Shown here: in pieces, positions 1-12,982 of the stretch
Layout: every line of letters starts with the position of its first letter
Numbering within the stretch: position 1 is the stretch's first letter
Origin: Eleusine coracana subsp. coracana
Taxonomy: Eukaryota > Streptophyta > Magnoliopsida > Poales > Poaceae
Length of the DNA stretch: 64,000 nucleotides
Assembly (NCBI GenBank): GCA_032690845.1
Contig: CM064427.1
Span: 14,581,501 to 14,645,500, forward strand
Reading direction: 5' to 3'
The notes under the pieces: model-generated
Database searches by the model: none
What the model was told of the DNA's origin: nothing
Seen by the model: only the letters and a program-made list of their open reading frames with translations
Translations under genes and position numbers: made by a program

Positions 1-3000
1 TCCACATAACGTCATTAAACATGGATCTTAGCTTTGAGGCTTGTCTCCTGTCTTTGTCCCGTATGGCAAAAGACTTGCTTGGACTCAAGTATTGGGCAGC
101 TCCATATAGTTTTTGCTCCATGTTCTCCCATCTCTTCTCATAGTATGCTAGTACTTTGTCACACCCCAAAATTTTAGATTCTAGTATGTGACCTAAATTT
201 CACTAAATTTTAAAACTTTTCATAATAGATTAAAATTTAATTTCAAATTAAACTAGAGGATTACCATTTATTTTATGCAAAATGATTATTTTATAAATTA
301 AATGAATTAATTTAGATTATTAGTTATTTTGTTTGTTGAATTCATTCTGGTTAACTGCATTAGGTTTTCGTTGTGTGAAAAAGTATTTAAAAATTCGATT
401 AGAATTGAGTTGTTTTGATTTAGAAGATAGGAATTAGATGAATTAGAAAAGAATGGAAAAAAGAAGAGAAAGGGAAAATAAATCCACACCCAGCTCTTGG
501 GCCTAATTCCCTCCCCTCGGCCCAAACTTCCTTTTCTCTCCCTCTCTTTCTGGCCTGCTTCGGCCTGGGCCCATTCCCTCACCCTGTGGCCCATTCCTTT
601 CCCTCTCCGACCTCTCCCTTTGGCCTTGGGCCAAATGCATCTCTCTTCTATGGCCCACTCCCTTCCCCCTCTCTTCTTCCGGCCTTGGGCCTGCCAGCCC
701 ACGCTCGTGCAGCCAACCCAGCTCGGCCCACCTCCTCCCCTGCCTCGCTCGGCCTAGTGCGCCATGCCAGCCTGCGCGCGTCGCGCGCCCGGTCGACCTA
801 ACCCTATCCGCGCCCGCATCGTCATCGCCACCTCGGCATGCATGCCATGATAGGCCTAGGGGCCCGTGCCCCTAGAAATTTCAGTGGGACCCATGCCCTT
901 GCTCCCCTTTCCCCGCCGTCTCGTTCCTCGCTCGCACAGCGCTACCACCGTCAGCCCCGTAATCGCCACCACTGCCTCGACGCCTCGTCGCCCGCCGCGC
1001 GCGATCTCTCTGGTGAGCTCTCTCTCGCCCCCGCACATATCCCCCCCCCCCGGTCTGCTACCGTCCTAAGCCACTTGAGTGCATCGCTAGCGTGTTCTAG
1101 TGCGGCCAGCAATGGTGCCGCCGCCCCATCCTTTGCCGGTGCCACCACCTCCTTGTTGGAGCGCCCTGAGCCATCCGATCTGGACCAACGGTCCAGATTA
1201 GATCCCATCCAAGTGGTATGGCCCCGGTCCACCATGGACTATGAACCCCTAGTCAACGTCGGGTCCGTGATCCCATGGATCTAGTCCACATGATTTTGGG
1301 TTTAATTTAATGCACATGATTTCCCAGTAATGAAAGTTTTGCGATTAGGCCCCTAATCTTTATTTTAACCACATTTCAATCCTGAAAATTTTGTAGAACC
1401 TTTACAAAATTATATTTAGAACCCTGAATTTTTATATAATTATTTTTAGCACTATATTTTTGCAAAAAAGCCCCTATACTTTTCCAAAATAATATTTTAG
1501 TCCTATAGTTTTACAAAAACACCCCTAGACTTTTTCTTAATTATATTTTAGTCCTGCCTTTTTACAATTTACTGCCTACACATTTTATAAATTATGTTTT
1601 GGTCCCTAAAATTTTCATAAATTATAATTTATATTTACATTTTATAGTTTAGCCCTTATAATTTTCTAATATTACTTTTTAGTCCCCAAACTTGTTTGGT
1701 TTTACATTTTAGCCTCTAAAACTTCAAATCTCTATAACTTTTCAACTGTAACTCCGATCTAAGAAATTCTTGCGCCAATGCGATCGTATGAACGAATATT
1801 ACCTATTCATACTATTTTACAATAATTTGCTGATTTTACTATTTTAACCCTAGAACTTCAAACACAACTTTTTACTCGAAACTCGGATTTAGGCGATTCT
1901 TGCGCTCACGCGATCGTAGCAACGCGTACTCTTTTATAGTATTGTTTTTATTGCTTATTGGTACTATGTGGTGTGTTGTTTCTTAGTTGGTTTGTATGCT
2001 TGTCTTTTCGATGTGTCATTGAGTAGATGAACCGCAGTTAAAGAACTCTCAAGACCTCCACCCCGAAGACTTTGAGCAGCAACAAAGGGAACGAGGCAAG
2101 TGTCCTTGATGCATTTTGAACCTATGTTTTACATTCCCCTCTATCTATGCATGCTTGTTAATACTGAATCCTATGTGTCATTATTCTGTTCGATATTATT
2201 CCTTGTCACCTGGGTTATGGTGTAGTATATTAGTATGGGTACGTCATGCTTAGTTGCTATGTCGGGATTGGAAGTGTCTAATATTAATCTTGACTAACGA
2301 TTTAGTTGAACATAGTCATGAGGGATGAGTAATCCTTTTTAGTACTATGGGATTGAGGTGGTACCTGCTTGGGATCACAAGGATAGGTTCATGGAACGTG
2401 TAACCATAACAACAACACAAAGCACAAGGCTGATATGGGTAGACTTGGTCAAGTAGCTAGTTATCTTCCAGCTTTGCAAGCTCTAGAGGAAAGGGGATGA
2501 AGGATGGACTTCCAGACCTAGGAGACAGAGCAGTGTAGCTCTTAACCATGGTGCCAGAGGGGGCTTCTATAGGAAAAGAGTATTTCCGCAGCGGTGAAAC
2601 CTTAGCATGGATTGTTTGGAAGCTGGAGGGCGGTTTTGAAAGACCTTGTGGTGATCTCCTGGTTTCACACCTAAGGTAATGTGAATTGGACAACATGGAG
2701 ACTCTCTAGTCACTGCATAGTGATATAATCACCAACCTGTGGGTAAAGTTTTGCAACCTCTACAGAGTGTCAAACTGTTATAATAGCGTGCTCACGATCA
2801 TGAGTGGCATGAACCTTTCACACGATTAGGGGAATGGTTGGTTGGATCTGACAGGGTAGTCAGGTTTAGGCAGTGCCACTGGTGGGATGTTATAGGTAGA
2901 GTAGCGTGTACCATTGGTTTGGGTAGAGTAACCCATGGTTTGCTACAGGTAGAGTAACCTGTAGTGTGGGAACAGGTAGAGTAACCTGTGGGAGCTTTTC

Positions 3001-5517
3001 ACCTAGTAAATAGGAGTGCTTTTCAAATGGTCCTAGGTGTAGTGCTCAATTATGCAAATGAACCATTGTGTTAGCCTTTCTTCTGTTAAGCTTGCATGTC
3101 TTATTTTTCCCCACTTGCTGAGTACGGCATGTGCTCACCCTTGCTATTTCTCTTTGTTGTTGTACTATAAACTGCTGCTCAGAAGATGGAGAGATGGACT
3201 ACATCGACGAGGACTACTACTAGGCGAGCGTGCCCCTGGTTGATTGCCTGTGGTGTTATGGTGCTTTTCGCTGCTAGTTATTAAGAGTGTCATTTTAGTC
3301 TTTAAAGACAATTATTTATGTAATAATGATATGCTGTAATAATGACATTGGTTACTCTGTTATTCACTTTATGGTCGATATGCGTGAAACTTGTTCCTAG
3401 GCACACATATAATAAGCACTTGGTTTTGTCCTTAAAACCGGGTGTGACATACTTGAGCTAAGTTTTTTGGGTTTGTCTTTGAAAGATTCCTTAATGGTGG
3501 TTTTTTGCCACATCCATGGCTGCCATGATCTCAGGACCTGCTGGTGTCTCATCTCCATCTGCTATCCTAAGAGCAATGAGTACTAGCTGTGTTGCTCTTA
3601 GGCAGTTTTCTACGGTATTCCAAAATGGCATTGAGAGAGCAATATTTTCCACTTGTTTTCCTTCAGCAGTATTAGAGAACCTAGTACCGTGCCATTCATC
3701 ACAAACAGATAAATTTCTCAAACCATTCTTGCGCCTATGCATGCTTGCCAATGTGAGAAACGAGGTAGCAAAGCGAGTCACAACTGGCCTCACAAGATCC
3801 CCACCTATCTTCTCTCTCATGAGATCAAGAATTCTCCCATGCTTGTAGATAAATCTAGATACTTGCTTTGCATTACTAAAGCAAGTTTGAAACTGCTTGA
3901 TCTTGCCAGTGTCCTCCAACAACAAATCCAAACAGTGAGCAGCGCAAGGTGTCCAAAACAAATGTGGGATCCTTTCTACCAGAAGCTTCCCAACTGCCTC
4001 AAAGTTAGCTCCATTGTCTATGACAACCTGCACTACATTTTCCTTGCCAACCTTATCAATTTCCTTTTCTAACAAATCTCCTAACATTTGTGCATTTGCA
4101 ACTTGACTAGAAGCGTCAACTGAACTAAGGAAAAAGGTACCTGCGGGACTGTTGGCAAGAAAATTGATCAAATGACGTTGTCTTGTGTCGGTCCACCCAT
4201 CTGACATAAGCATGCACCCATATTCCTTCCAAGCATCCTCATTCTTCTTTCTCAAAGTTGTTGTCCTATCCACACCCCTTTCAAGCAATAGATTCCTTGC
4301 ATCATGGTATGATGGTGAGCGGAATCCTGGACCATACTATCTAATGGACTCAAGCATAATCTCCTAGCTTCTTGAATTGATGACATTCAATGATATGTTA
4401 TTCTCATAAAATAAATCAGCAACATGATCATCAACAATTTATTTGGCCTCCTTTCCTTTTTTGGTGCAATGCTCAAGAGTAGTCTGAGAGGTTTTTGATT
4501 TATGCCTCTCCGCAACTACTTCTTCTGGTGTCGTGCATAGTATAACACTCATTGACTTTGAGGGCTTTTGAGTTTGTGGCTTCGTTGGTGCAGAAACAAT
4601 AAAGGATGTGATGGCAGGTTGTGCAATTTTCTTCTTTGCTTGCTTGACCTTTGTTCTAGAACTTGGTTCATGTTGTTGTTCAACTGCTCCTCCATCTCCC
4701 TCTTCATCTGCCTCTGCATCATTAGCTTCATCCATTGTCACAAGCACAACCCTCTTATTCTTCCTCAAGTAATCATCCATCTCTCTCGAAACTACTTCAG
4801 ACACCTTTCCACATTGGACTGTATCTCCAGAATCACCAGCAAGATGCTGCTTAAACCTTTTTGTTCCTGAAGGAACCGTCTTCTTACAAAAGATACAGCG
4901 CACACAATCCTTTTTCATAGGATGAGGCCACCGCCTATATTTCCACCCAACATCTTTGGATTTCGCCTTCCTTTTGAGATCAGTAGCTTCAGCAGCAATC
5001 TCAGGTGGCAGTGCTGCTATAGCCTTCTCAGCTACAGTAGCAGCATCTGGAGTAGTTGAGGAAGCCAAGACAACACCACATGATGCAGCGGAGGAGATGT
5101 TTTGATCAGGCCCAGGCATGATCACTTCCACCTTTTCACGATGTCGTGCCTCCATATCTGCATATGAAAGATCACACCACAAACCACAATTCTAGGTTCA
5201 GAAATAATATGTAGCAGTTTGCATTTGCATATCATAGATCATAGTATGCATATCACACGACAATCACAAATGCACCCATTGCAAGGAAGAAACCATAATC
5301 TATTCTAGAAGAAGTAAGCAAACTTCAGATTAAGAAATATCAAGTGTGTCACACCACAATTTCATATCACAGGTCAATGTGTCACACCACAATTTTAGAT
5401 TAATAAATATCAAGTGGCAGTTTCCACTTTGCAGTCCGACAGTGCAAATGGCAAGGAGATGGAAGAAAGAAGCAAGGGGCAAACAGGAGACTCACCATCG
5501 TCAGAAGAGGATCTCAT
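1..5517 (-). pseudogene. hAT-superfamily transposase, decayed and split by a solo LTR
   Basis: Read right to left. Exon 1 (5517-5496) starts MRSSSDD and ends at a G|GTGAGT donor; exon 2 begins at 5157 after a CAG acceptor. A BED-type zinc finger with the CIFC...H...C pattern lies near 4930-4800. It is followed by the DUF659/hAT core at 4288-3491, with the motifs MSDGWTD, VVIDNGANF and TPCAAHCLDLLL. The two long open stretches (5182-4439 and 4288-3491) share one frame, interrupted by three stops between 4440 and 4290. After 3500 the frame shifts at two T6 runs (3501-3506 and 3463-3468). Coding then resumes beyond the solo LTR at 156-1 with YYEKRWENME and FAIRDKDRRQ. The C-terminal hAT dimerisation domain lies outside the window. 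This was a cut-and-paste transposase and is now inactive. The family call is confident; the short exon 1 is inferred from splice signals. Confidence 0.88.
157..3449. mobile_element. Solo LTR, 3.29 kb, inserted in the hAT transposase
   Basis: The ends are TGTCACACCC at 157-166 and GGGTGTGACA at 3440-3449, so the element has TG...CA termini within a 10-bp inverted repeat. The flanks carry a perfect 5-bp target duplication, TACTT, at 152-156 and 3450-3454. Removing the element and one TACTT copy rejoins the hAT coding sequence. No internal retroviral domain was seen, so this is a solo LTR left by LTR-LTR recombination. Internally there is a GC-rich stretch (about 480-1290), an AT-rich region with degenerate repeats of roughly 40 bp (about 1320-1720, each containing a form of 'agtcccta...ttttacaaaa'), and four copies of 'ggtagagta' at about 2895-2985. 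Similar long LTR sequence recurs at 40640-42711 and 61332-64000. Ty3/gypsy origin is likely but unproven. Confidence 0.85.
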
Positions 5518-5860
5518 CTTGGGCGAGCAGAGGACAATAGTTGATGGCGAGTTCACCACTTGAACCCAGCGGTGGTGGCAGATTAGGGACTAGAGAGAAA
5601 TAGAAGCGACCGTGGAATTGACGGTGTTATTAACTCGACTGCTGGCTCCCATCAACGAGTCAGTGTTGATCGTCCCTCTCCTAATTGGATGATTAACCGT
5701 CCCTAATTGATGACTAGTCGGACGACTAGTCGACTAATCGCTATTACCTGGTCGAACTACCTAGTCGGACTTGGAAAACCTACCAGGCCGATTAATCGCA
5801 ACTATTCAGGATTAACTGGACGACTTGAAATCACTAGACTGGACAATCAGGTGCTAGGGA
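5518..5860. other. Promoter-side subterminal region of the hAT element
   Basis: This non-coding stretch lies upstream of the hAT first exon. It is rich in short related motifs (ACTAGTCG, GACTAATCG, GATTAATCG at about 5700-5800) and ends in 'caggtgctaggg' at about 5848-5859. Clustered subterminal motifs and a CTAGG-containing terminus are usual for hAT elements, where the transposase binds. The partner terminus lies outside the window, so the exact right end is not proved. Confidence 0.45.
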
Positions 5861-7072
5861 CTATTCGGTATTTTAATGGCAACAGAATAAATCCGCAAGC
5901 GTAGGGATATTGAAGTAGCTTTCACTCAGGAGTATTCTAAGATATCAAATCCACAGGGAACATGAGTGCCTAATCTTTATTTCTAGTTCATACAAGAACA
6001 ACAAGATAAATTTGGCGTTGGGTATAAAGGATTCCTAACAGGTATAAGGTCCTAATCAAGTATGAGTACTAATAAGTTGCTTACCTTGGGCATCCAGTTT
6101 TTCCCTGAATCCATATTGTGATTTTGACCAAGAGCATACTGCACAGCCGAACATGGAGGATTTCAAAGGACAAATAGGGCTATCACCATCTACTGCCTAC
6201 CTCTAGAATCTGTGGACTACGTGATAAATAAAGGTAACCTACGACCTAGACACGACGTCTAAGCTTTCGACGAGTCCCTTAATCTCCACGAGCGATGATA
6301 TACGACTAATGTCTCTAATTAAATTCTTATTAAAAAGGAAACTTACTTATTAAAATATAAGAAAGTAAACTTAAATACCACTTAAAGACTAACGTGATAA
6401 AACTTACTTATTAAAAAGGAAACTTAAATACCAAGAAAGGAATTATAAAGACTTACTAAATTTTGTAAGCATCCATGTGGTACATGCGTAGAGAAGAGGT
6501 GGACATGCCCACTCCTCCTCCAAATTTCCCCTTATCCTATCCCTACTTTCTAAGAATTTGGACATCGCTACACCTAAAGAAAATGAAGCTATAAGACTAA
6601 TCTTGAATTGTGTGGTGAGTGGATCCACTCCCCTTCATTTATATGGCCCAAAGATGGTTCCTGAGGTGGGAACTATAGCCCTAACCGGGCCAACCAACCT
6701 TAGAAAGCCGATAACGGATGAGACGTGGAAGAGGAGATGAGAAGGCCCACTCTCTTTTCAGCCGAACATGAGTGGGCATTATAGGTGGGTCCCTTTGTCG
6801 GTTATGTATGTTAGGTCCCGTGGAACTTCAGTTTGCTCTATTTGTGGGCTTGTGGATCCTTGTGTTGCGTTCTAATTGGCCGGAAGTGTGCTTTCTTCCT
6901 TGGTGACATGAATTTTCCGTCAATTACATCGATAAATCACCTCCAAGCAAATATTCACCAACACTTGTGAAATTCATTGGTAATATAGTCCTACCACTAT
7001 GTTGGTTCTTCACTTTTGTAGTTTCATGCAAGTATTTGACAGTTGGATTTGGTACTTAGTGACTGTCAATAG
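5861..7072 (+). repeat. Box-family non-coding mobile element, copy 1
   Basis: Begins CTATTCGGTA and ends ...GTCAATAG, which reads CTATTGAC on the opposite strand, giving short imperfect inverted ends. A conserved block lies 32 bp in: CCGCAAG at 5893-5899, then a GTAGC...TTCACTC...GAGTATTC...ATCAAATCCAC...GGGAAC series to about 5961. Similar blocks occur in the elements at 24894 and 36384. The segment around 6115-6215 matches an inverted fragment at 13140-13300. No coding sequence was found. No clear target duplication was seen, and the transposon class is unknown. Confidence 0.5.
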
Positions 7073-8075
7073 GAACCAGACAATACAACCATCAATGGAC
7101 AAAATATATAGAGAGAGGAATTCTACAAGGATGTTCTATTTGGGAAAAGAATCATAGAGACCAGACCATCCAATCTGTATGGAGATGGTTCAAAACAAAA
7201 AAGGAAGCAGTAGCAATGACTCTGTGGGAGAAAAGGGAGAAGGGACCAGACAGTCTGGTGTGGTGACCGATTAGTCCGGTCTATACAGGAAACAACATCG
7301 ATCATTGATCAATGGCTCAGGAGAGCGTTCCAGTGATGACTGGATAGTATGGTCTAGAAGAGACTGGATAGTCTGGTTTGTATGTCCAGAAAACTATATC
7401 GTGGAGCAACGACTAGTTGGTCATTGGAAGTGTATTTAATGTCATTGTTGCGGTCTTGGCGACCTCTCTTGGCCATTTGGGTTACTAGAAGAATCAGTAG
7501 AGAGCCAAGAGGAGAAGAAGAGAGCACTAGAAGGAGATTGCATATCTTGAAAGTGCTAGAGTGAAGAGTAACTTGAGCATTCATACACATTTAAGTCATT
7601 GGTGTCCATAAGAGTGTGTTCTAGGTTGTTACTCTTGGTCTATGGTGAGATCTAGATCGGTTAGGCATCGGTGTTGAGCATATCATGTTCGGTTGTGAAG
7701 GACAACACAAGTTTGTACATGGTTTGAGATCACCATTGAAAGGAGCATCAAGATGCTTGCACATGGAGTACTGCAAGTCCTCGAGGGAGGCGAGCTTTTG
7801 CCTTGATGGTAGCAGTTACACGACTATGTCTTCACTTGCAGTGATTGCGGGCTCATGTGCGAGGACTCCACATGGTGTGGCAGGAGGGACCGACACTCCG
7901 ATGGGAGTGGTCCAACAACGAGTAAGGGAAGGTGCCATCCTTGTGATACCTTGGGAAAAACTCATGAGTATTCCTTGACCCTCTCTTTACTATTTCGCAA
8001 TTGGGTGCTACAGTTGCTAGGTTGACTTGTGGCTTGCATAGGCTAGTGTGGGTTAGCTTTCACATCGCATTCGGA
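7073..8075 (+). mobile_element. Copia-type element C1, truncated 5' LTR
   Basis: Similar to the LTRs of element C2 (47391-48736 and 55443-56762). Shared landmarks are the palindromic motif family GACCGGACNGTCCGGTC (here decayed, about 7160-7370), 'gagagccaagagg' near 7500, 'taggttgttactcttggtctatggtgag' near 7622 (shortened here) and 'gcataggctagtgtg' near 8036. The LTR start is missing where the box-family element abuts. The LTR end, primer-binding site and first part of gag are also lost near 8075. Confidence 0.65.
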
Positions 8076-8077
8076 TT

Positions 8078-9671
8078 TCCACATGAGAGATCTAACACTG
8101 TTTATTCTTGATTTAATGTACTGGTGGGGGAGTTCAACTCACTTGGGGAGGACTTCGAGCTCAAGCCTATTGAAGTGATAAGAAGATTAGTGAAGATATT
8201 CAAAGACCCCAAGTATGAGTCCATCATCACCTATACTCTTCAAGGTGACCTCAAGATCATCAATGAATTGCTCGAGAAGATCACTGCCTTTGAGAGCTAT
8301 CAATTGGGTTTGGATGATCCACAACCATCCAACCTAGCTCCTCAAGTTGAGCAACAAGGAACTATCAAGTCTAAAAAGAGAAAGAAGAAGGTGGTGATAG
8401 AGGATGTTGATGAAGAAGAAGACATGAGCGAAGACTCAGCACTTCTCATGAGAAGTATGAAGACATTCTAGAAAAAGTTCATCTCCAAGTCCAAGGCAAC
8501 ATGCTTCAATTCTGGCTCCAAGAATCACTTTGTTTAGGATTGACCCAAGCCACAGAAAGAAGCAACTAGAGCTCAATAGTCAAGTGATGATGAAGAAGAA
8601 GATTCCAAAGGAAAGAACAAGATGAAGAGATACTCCAACAATAACAAGGGCAAATGCAAGGAACACAAGAAGAAGACAACTCATGAGGCTCTTGTTGGAG
8701 AGTGGACAAGTGACAACTCAAGTGAATCATCCTATTACTTAAGTGATGAAGAAGAAGTGGTCGATCTTGACATGATGGAGACCACTCTACCACGAGCTCT
8801 TCATCCACGTCCTAGTGCCTCGTGGCTTTGAGCCAACTTGGGGAGAGTGAAGATGAAGAGATCAGCGATGACAATGATGATGATGACGAGGAGCCTTCCT
8901 ACAATGACCTCTGGGATATGCTTGAGAAGGAACATGACATCACCATCAAGAAATCCAAGATGGTAGAGGTGATAAGTAAAGAATGTAAGATTTCAAAGGC
9001 TCGTATTGGTGATCTTGAGAGTGAGATCAAGGATCTTGTCACTTATCATGAGGGCCTAAACAAGAGTTATTACAAACTCAAGTATGATCATGTAGATCTA
9101 GGTGAGATGTACAAGGCCCTTGAGCTTACCTTTAAGGCCATCAATGTTGATCATCTTGCCTCTTCCCCACCTAGTTCATCAAAGAGAGATATTCCACTAT
9201 TTGGGATGAGCTAACCACCTCGATTGAGGTTTCTTCCATTGAGCCCTTTATTTTAAAGGAATATTATTAGCTTAAAGAGGAAAGGAACATAGGGATGGAT
9301 GGTTTCGAGAAGCTTGCATGAGGCAGAGCCATCCATAAGGATATGCTTCCGAGGAACCTTGTGAACAACGTTTCTCGTGGACTTGGCTCATATCCCACCG
9401 TCATTGACACCACTGGGAAGAGTGACACCAATCCGAATAGGTCAAGCCCCTATTCATCGACCACTACTATTGCGAGATGTATTCCAAGAATGGCCACACC
9501 AACAAGGAGTGTCCTATGGTGAGAGATTCCATTATTTTACCTAATGCTAACTTGTTCCATGAGAACACACATTTCAAGCTTTTTAGGAACAAGAATGACG
9601 AGGTGAATGCAAAGGTTTTGGGACCACTAAACAAGAAGAGGAAGGTCAGGAGCAAATGGGTGCCCAAATGA
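8078..9671 (+). pseudogene. Copia-type gag of element C1, decayed
   Basis: Retains the gag region with LKPIEVIRRL, KDPKYESIITYTLQGDLK and GLDDPQPSNL, then acidic serine-rich linkers, a helical stretch ending INVDHLAS, and LFHENTHFKLF near the C-terminus. It is collinear with the better copy at 48811-50780. The frame breaks repeatedly (stops near 8469, 8535, 8580 and 9212). The first zinc knuckle reads CFNSG...H with the second Cys replaced by Ser (codon at 8511-8513), and its last Cys codon is now a stop. The second knuckle has Cys to Tyr (CEMY). The N-terminal third is deleted. It cannot encode a working capsid protein. Confidence 0.75.
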
Positions 9672-12076
9672 ATTGTTGATCTCAAGGGGTCAACTATGCA
9701 CATATGGGTACTAAAGAAAAAGCCCTAGAAGATGGTGGTGGTGGTGGGCCGGGAGCTTTCTTGAAGATCAAGTGAAGTCCACCACAAGTGTCAAAGACCT
9801 CGACATCATATCTAGTCATGAGGGAGGTTACCATGTGTTATAGTAGCAGTAGTTTGTCTTTTCTTTTCTTGCATTGCATGGCAAATAGGACTCCTTTGTG
9901 ACTAATATGTTTTGCATCCATGCATGTGTAAATAACAAAAAGAAAAACACCTAAAAATTAGTCTATGTCTATCCCACTCAAGATAGCTATAAGCAAGGGG
10001 GAGTTCTTGAGATGATGGTTTTATTTCTCTCAGTGCAAGGGTATGGCTTATAGTGAGTAAGCTTGAGAGAGGATCAGACTTAACATTGGTAGCTTTTCTT
10101 TGTGTCTGATTTAATATTGCATGAATTCACATGACATGTTTAAATTCCATTGCATTTGTAATATGCTTGTTACATGCATCATATAGGAAACTCAAAGGAG
10201 GCTAATCACACTTGGATATATTGTGCTTTAAGATCATTTTGAGACCACATCTCCTAAAGTTTGACCAAAGGAAAGGATTAGAGCCTCATGCCCATTGAGT
10301 CATGTTCTATCGAGCTCCGAGGTTAAATCTACTCACACGGTTCATTGACAATGGCACATACATACCCATTTGTGAAAACTATTAGACAATTGAGGTCTAC
10401 TATGTGAAAAGGAGTGTTTGAGAGTTCCCTTCATGCTCCAAGTGCAGTGTTTGTTTGGACTTTAAGTGAGCGAAGTTGGAAAATGAAGAAAATCCTTGAA
10501 ATCAACATTTTTTTGGTAAAGATCGTCCGAATCGCCCTAGGGACCGTATAGTCCAGTCAGTGCTCTAGGGCATAGTGCTTTGAAGCTATCTTGAAATGGA
10601 GACCGGACAATTTGGTCAACAGACCGTATTGTTTTGTCTACATGTTTCTTCTGTTTCTACAGAACCCTTATTTCTAGTGATTTTGAAGTGATCGGACAGT
10701 CTGGTCCTAATTGTACCACACGGTCTTTGTGTTTCTAATGCAAGTTTGGCTCTGAATATTGTTCATTGATGTCATCCTTACGAGATCTTAGCTATCAGTC
10801 ATTTGACATAGGTGAAAATTGATTTGGACCACGTCGACTTCTGCATGTAGAACCGGAATGACGCCGCGCCTTCATCTCCCCTGTGTCGAGCTCGTCGCCT
10901 CTGCTGTTGCATAGCCCTTTAGCACTGCCGCTTGCCTAGACAGCTGCACATGTCTACGCCTCACCCTCACACGCTCGCGTAGAGCCTCGTGTCACGCCCT
11001 GCCTTCACCCCATCGCATGCTAACTGTAGCCGTCACATGTTGCCGCCACTACAAGCTCTTGATCCAACACCATTGCTACCGAGCTCCACCAGTTTTAGTG
11101 TTCATCCACTCCACCCAACGCAGCCACCTCAATCCCCTGCTGCTCTGCTTGCCCATTCATCTGATTGAGTGGTTCTAGGGTAGAGTTTTCCATTTCTTTC
11201 ATTACCAATGATTGGAGTTCATCCCTGGCGATCGACTTGAGGTGTTCAGTTCCTCCATGTCCTAAGGTATTGTGCTTATCTACCATTCATCAAATTGTGC
11301 CCTATATTGCGAGCAATTTCCTCATTTGATGCAATTAGATTAATTCCTATCTTGTAATTGCATTGATTTGGATTATGGGCTCAACCTAGGTTGGAATTTG
11401 ATTAAATTTTTATCTGTTGATCGCAATTCTAGGGTTTATGTCTCATCTAGGTTGTAATTGGATTTATTGCCTATTATTTAGTTACAATACTAGATGCTTC
11501 ATAATAGCCACATATAGTCGATGATCATTGTTGTCACATTGCTTATTTTGCCTAGTGATCATGTCCTTCATTCAGTCATCGGATTTCTAGAATGTGCTTT
11601 CTTACCTAGTGGTGCTTTTCTCGCAGTTTATATATATATATGTTCTATACTTATCCTGTCTACTCCCATGTGTGTGTAGTGATATGTTGCAACACTTGAT
11701 CAGTTGATCAGCCAACAGTCAGCAATAGTTGCAGCTATGTTAGAATTAGGAGATCTGATGATGGCACAGTCAAGTGGCAGCGCATGTTTTACTACCAGGG
11801 GTTGTTTAGATAGGGGGACCAAGACCTTCTCACTCTACGTCACAGTTCTCCCTGATGTCTAGCTTTTTGATGCCTTCACTGTTGTTTTTTCTCCATTTCA
11901 TCTACTCAGTCAGTTCACCATAAATGGGACGAGCCTCTACCTCAGAAGCATAGCAGCCGGTTGGGAGCCTAACTTTTTTTGAGATTGTGGATACTACATA
12001 GGGAGCCCCATAGACAGAGACAACCATAGTTTTAGTGCCACTTTCTTCTGCTATAGACACTACACTTGTTACACCT
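9672..12076 (+). mobile_element. C1 interior downstream of gag: spacer, leader intron and remnant of the extra ORF
   Basis: Follows the same order as C2. It holds a non-coding spacer with 'aagggggag' (about 9998), a GC-rich stretch (10860-11090), and a putative leader intron from GGTATTGTGC (donor at 11267) to CTCGCAG (acceptor ending 11626). A short remnant of the extra reading frame follows (about 11690-12076). Most of the extra frame is deleted: the C2 segment corresponding to about 52740-54360 has no counterpart here. No pol sequence is present. Homology to C2 stops at about 12076, where other sequence is inserted. Confidence 0.55.
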
Positions 12077-12920
12077 GAGATAGGAGAGAACTTGGCTCGT
12101 GGAGAATTCCGAGAGTAGCACGTGGCCGACCATAGGCTCCTCTAGGAATCTGTTGCACAGGAGACAACCACCATCCCATGGCGACCTTAGGGGACATAGT
12201 CAGTGTCACCAAACATGTCATACTTCGAGTAGCTTGATGCACACATGACAAACTCTCAGACCCAACAACAGTATCATATACACGAGAAAACACACCTATG
12301 TGGTGAAGAAACACAACTCTGATCAATGAGTGTTCACCAACAGGGATTTCCATGGCTCAAATACCAAATTGACATACAACAGGCCTAACATATGCAGGAG
12401 TAAAGAGGGGCCACCCACTAGTGTCCCAAAGGAGCCGGGAGGCCACTGGGCTCCACCCCTGTTCGTCCGAATAAGAAGTGGGCCAAATAGGGCCCACCTT
12501 CCTATGGTGGTTTCCCACTAATTCTCCAAAGGTGGTTGTCCCCTTTAGGGTGGGAGTTACTGACCTCAGAATCCCCTTTGGACCCCTGTAAATAGAAGGA
12601 TGTGGCTTCACTCAAAACGCACTTAGAAGCATCATCATCATTGTATTTTGAGTTACTCGATAGTTTTAGTGGGTTAGGCTCCGAATAGAGTCTTCTTCAG
12701 TTCCCAAGTCTCCCTCGGAGTTGTGGTATGACTCTTGTATATTTCTCCTTTTGTAAGACTTTGTTGTATTTAATATATTTAGTCTTTCTATATAGTTGTA
12801 CTTGGGTCATTTCTTTCTTGTTTGATTATATGATCCATTCATGTATGTGGTTAGTATGCTTGCATATTAGTAGTGTAGTTATGCTATACTACCATGTTAA
12901 ACATAGGCCCTCACTACAAT

Positions 12921-12982
<62 letters not shown>

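Noticed and set aside
838..1284. 148-residue open frame in the GC-rich part of the solo LTR
   Set aside because: Overlapping long frames occur on both strands there; they follow from GC content and contain no recognisable domain.
12924..12980. (AT)n tract as an origin or matrix-attachment site
   Set aside because: A plain dinucleotide microsatellite explains it.
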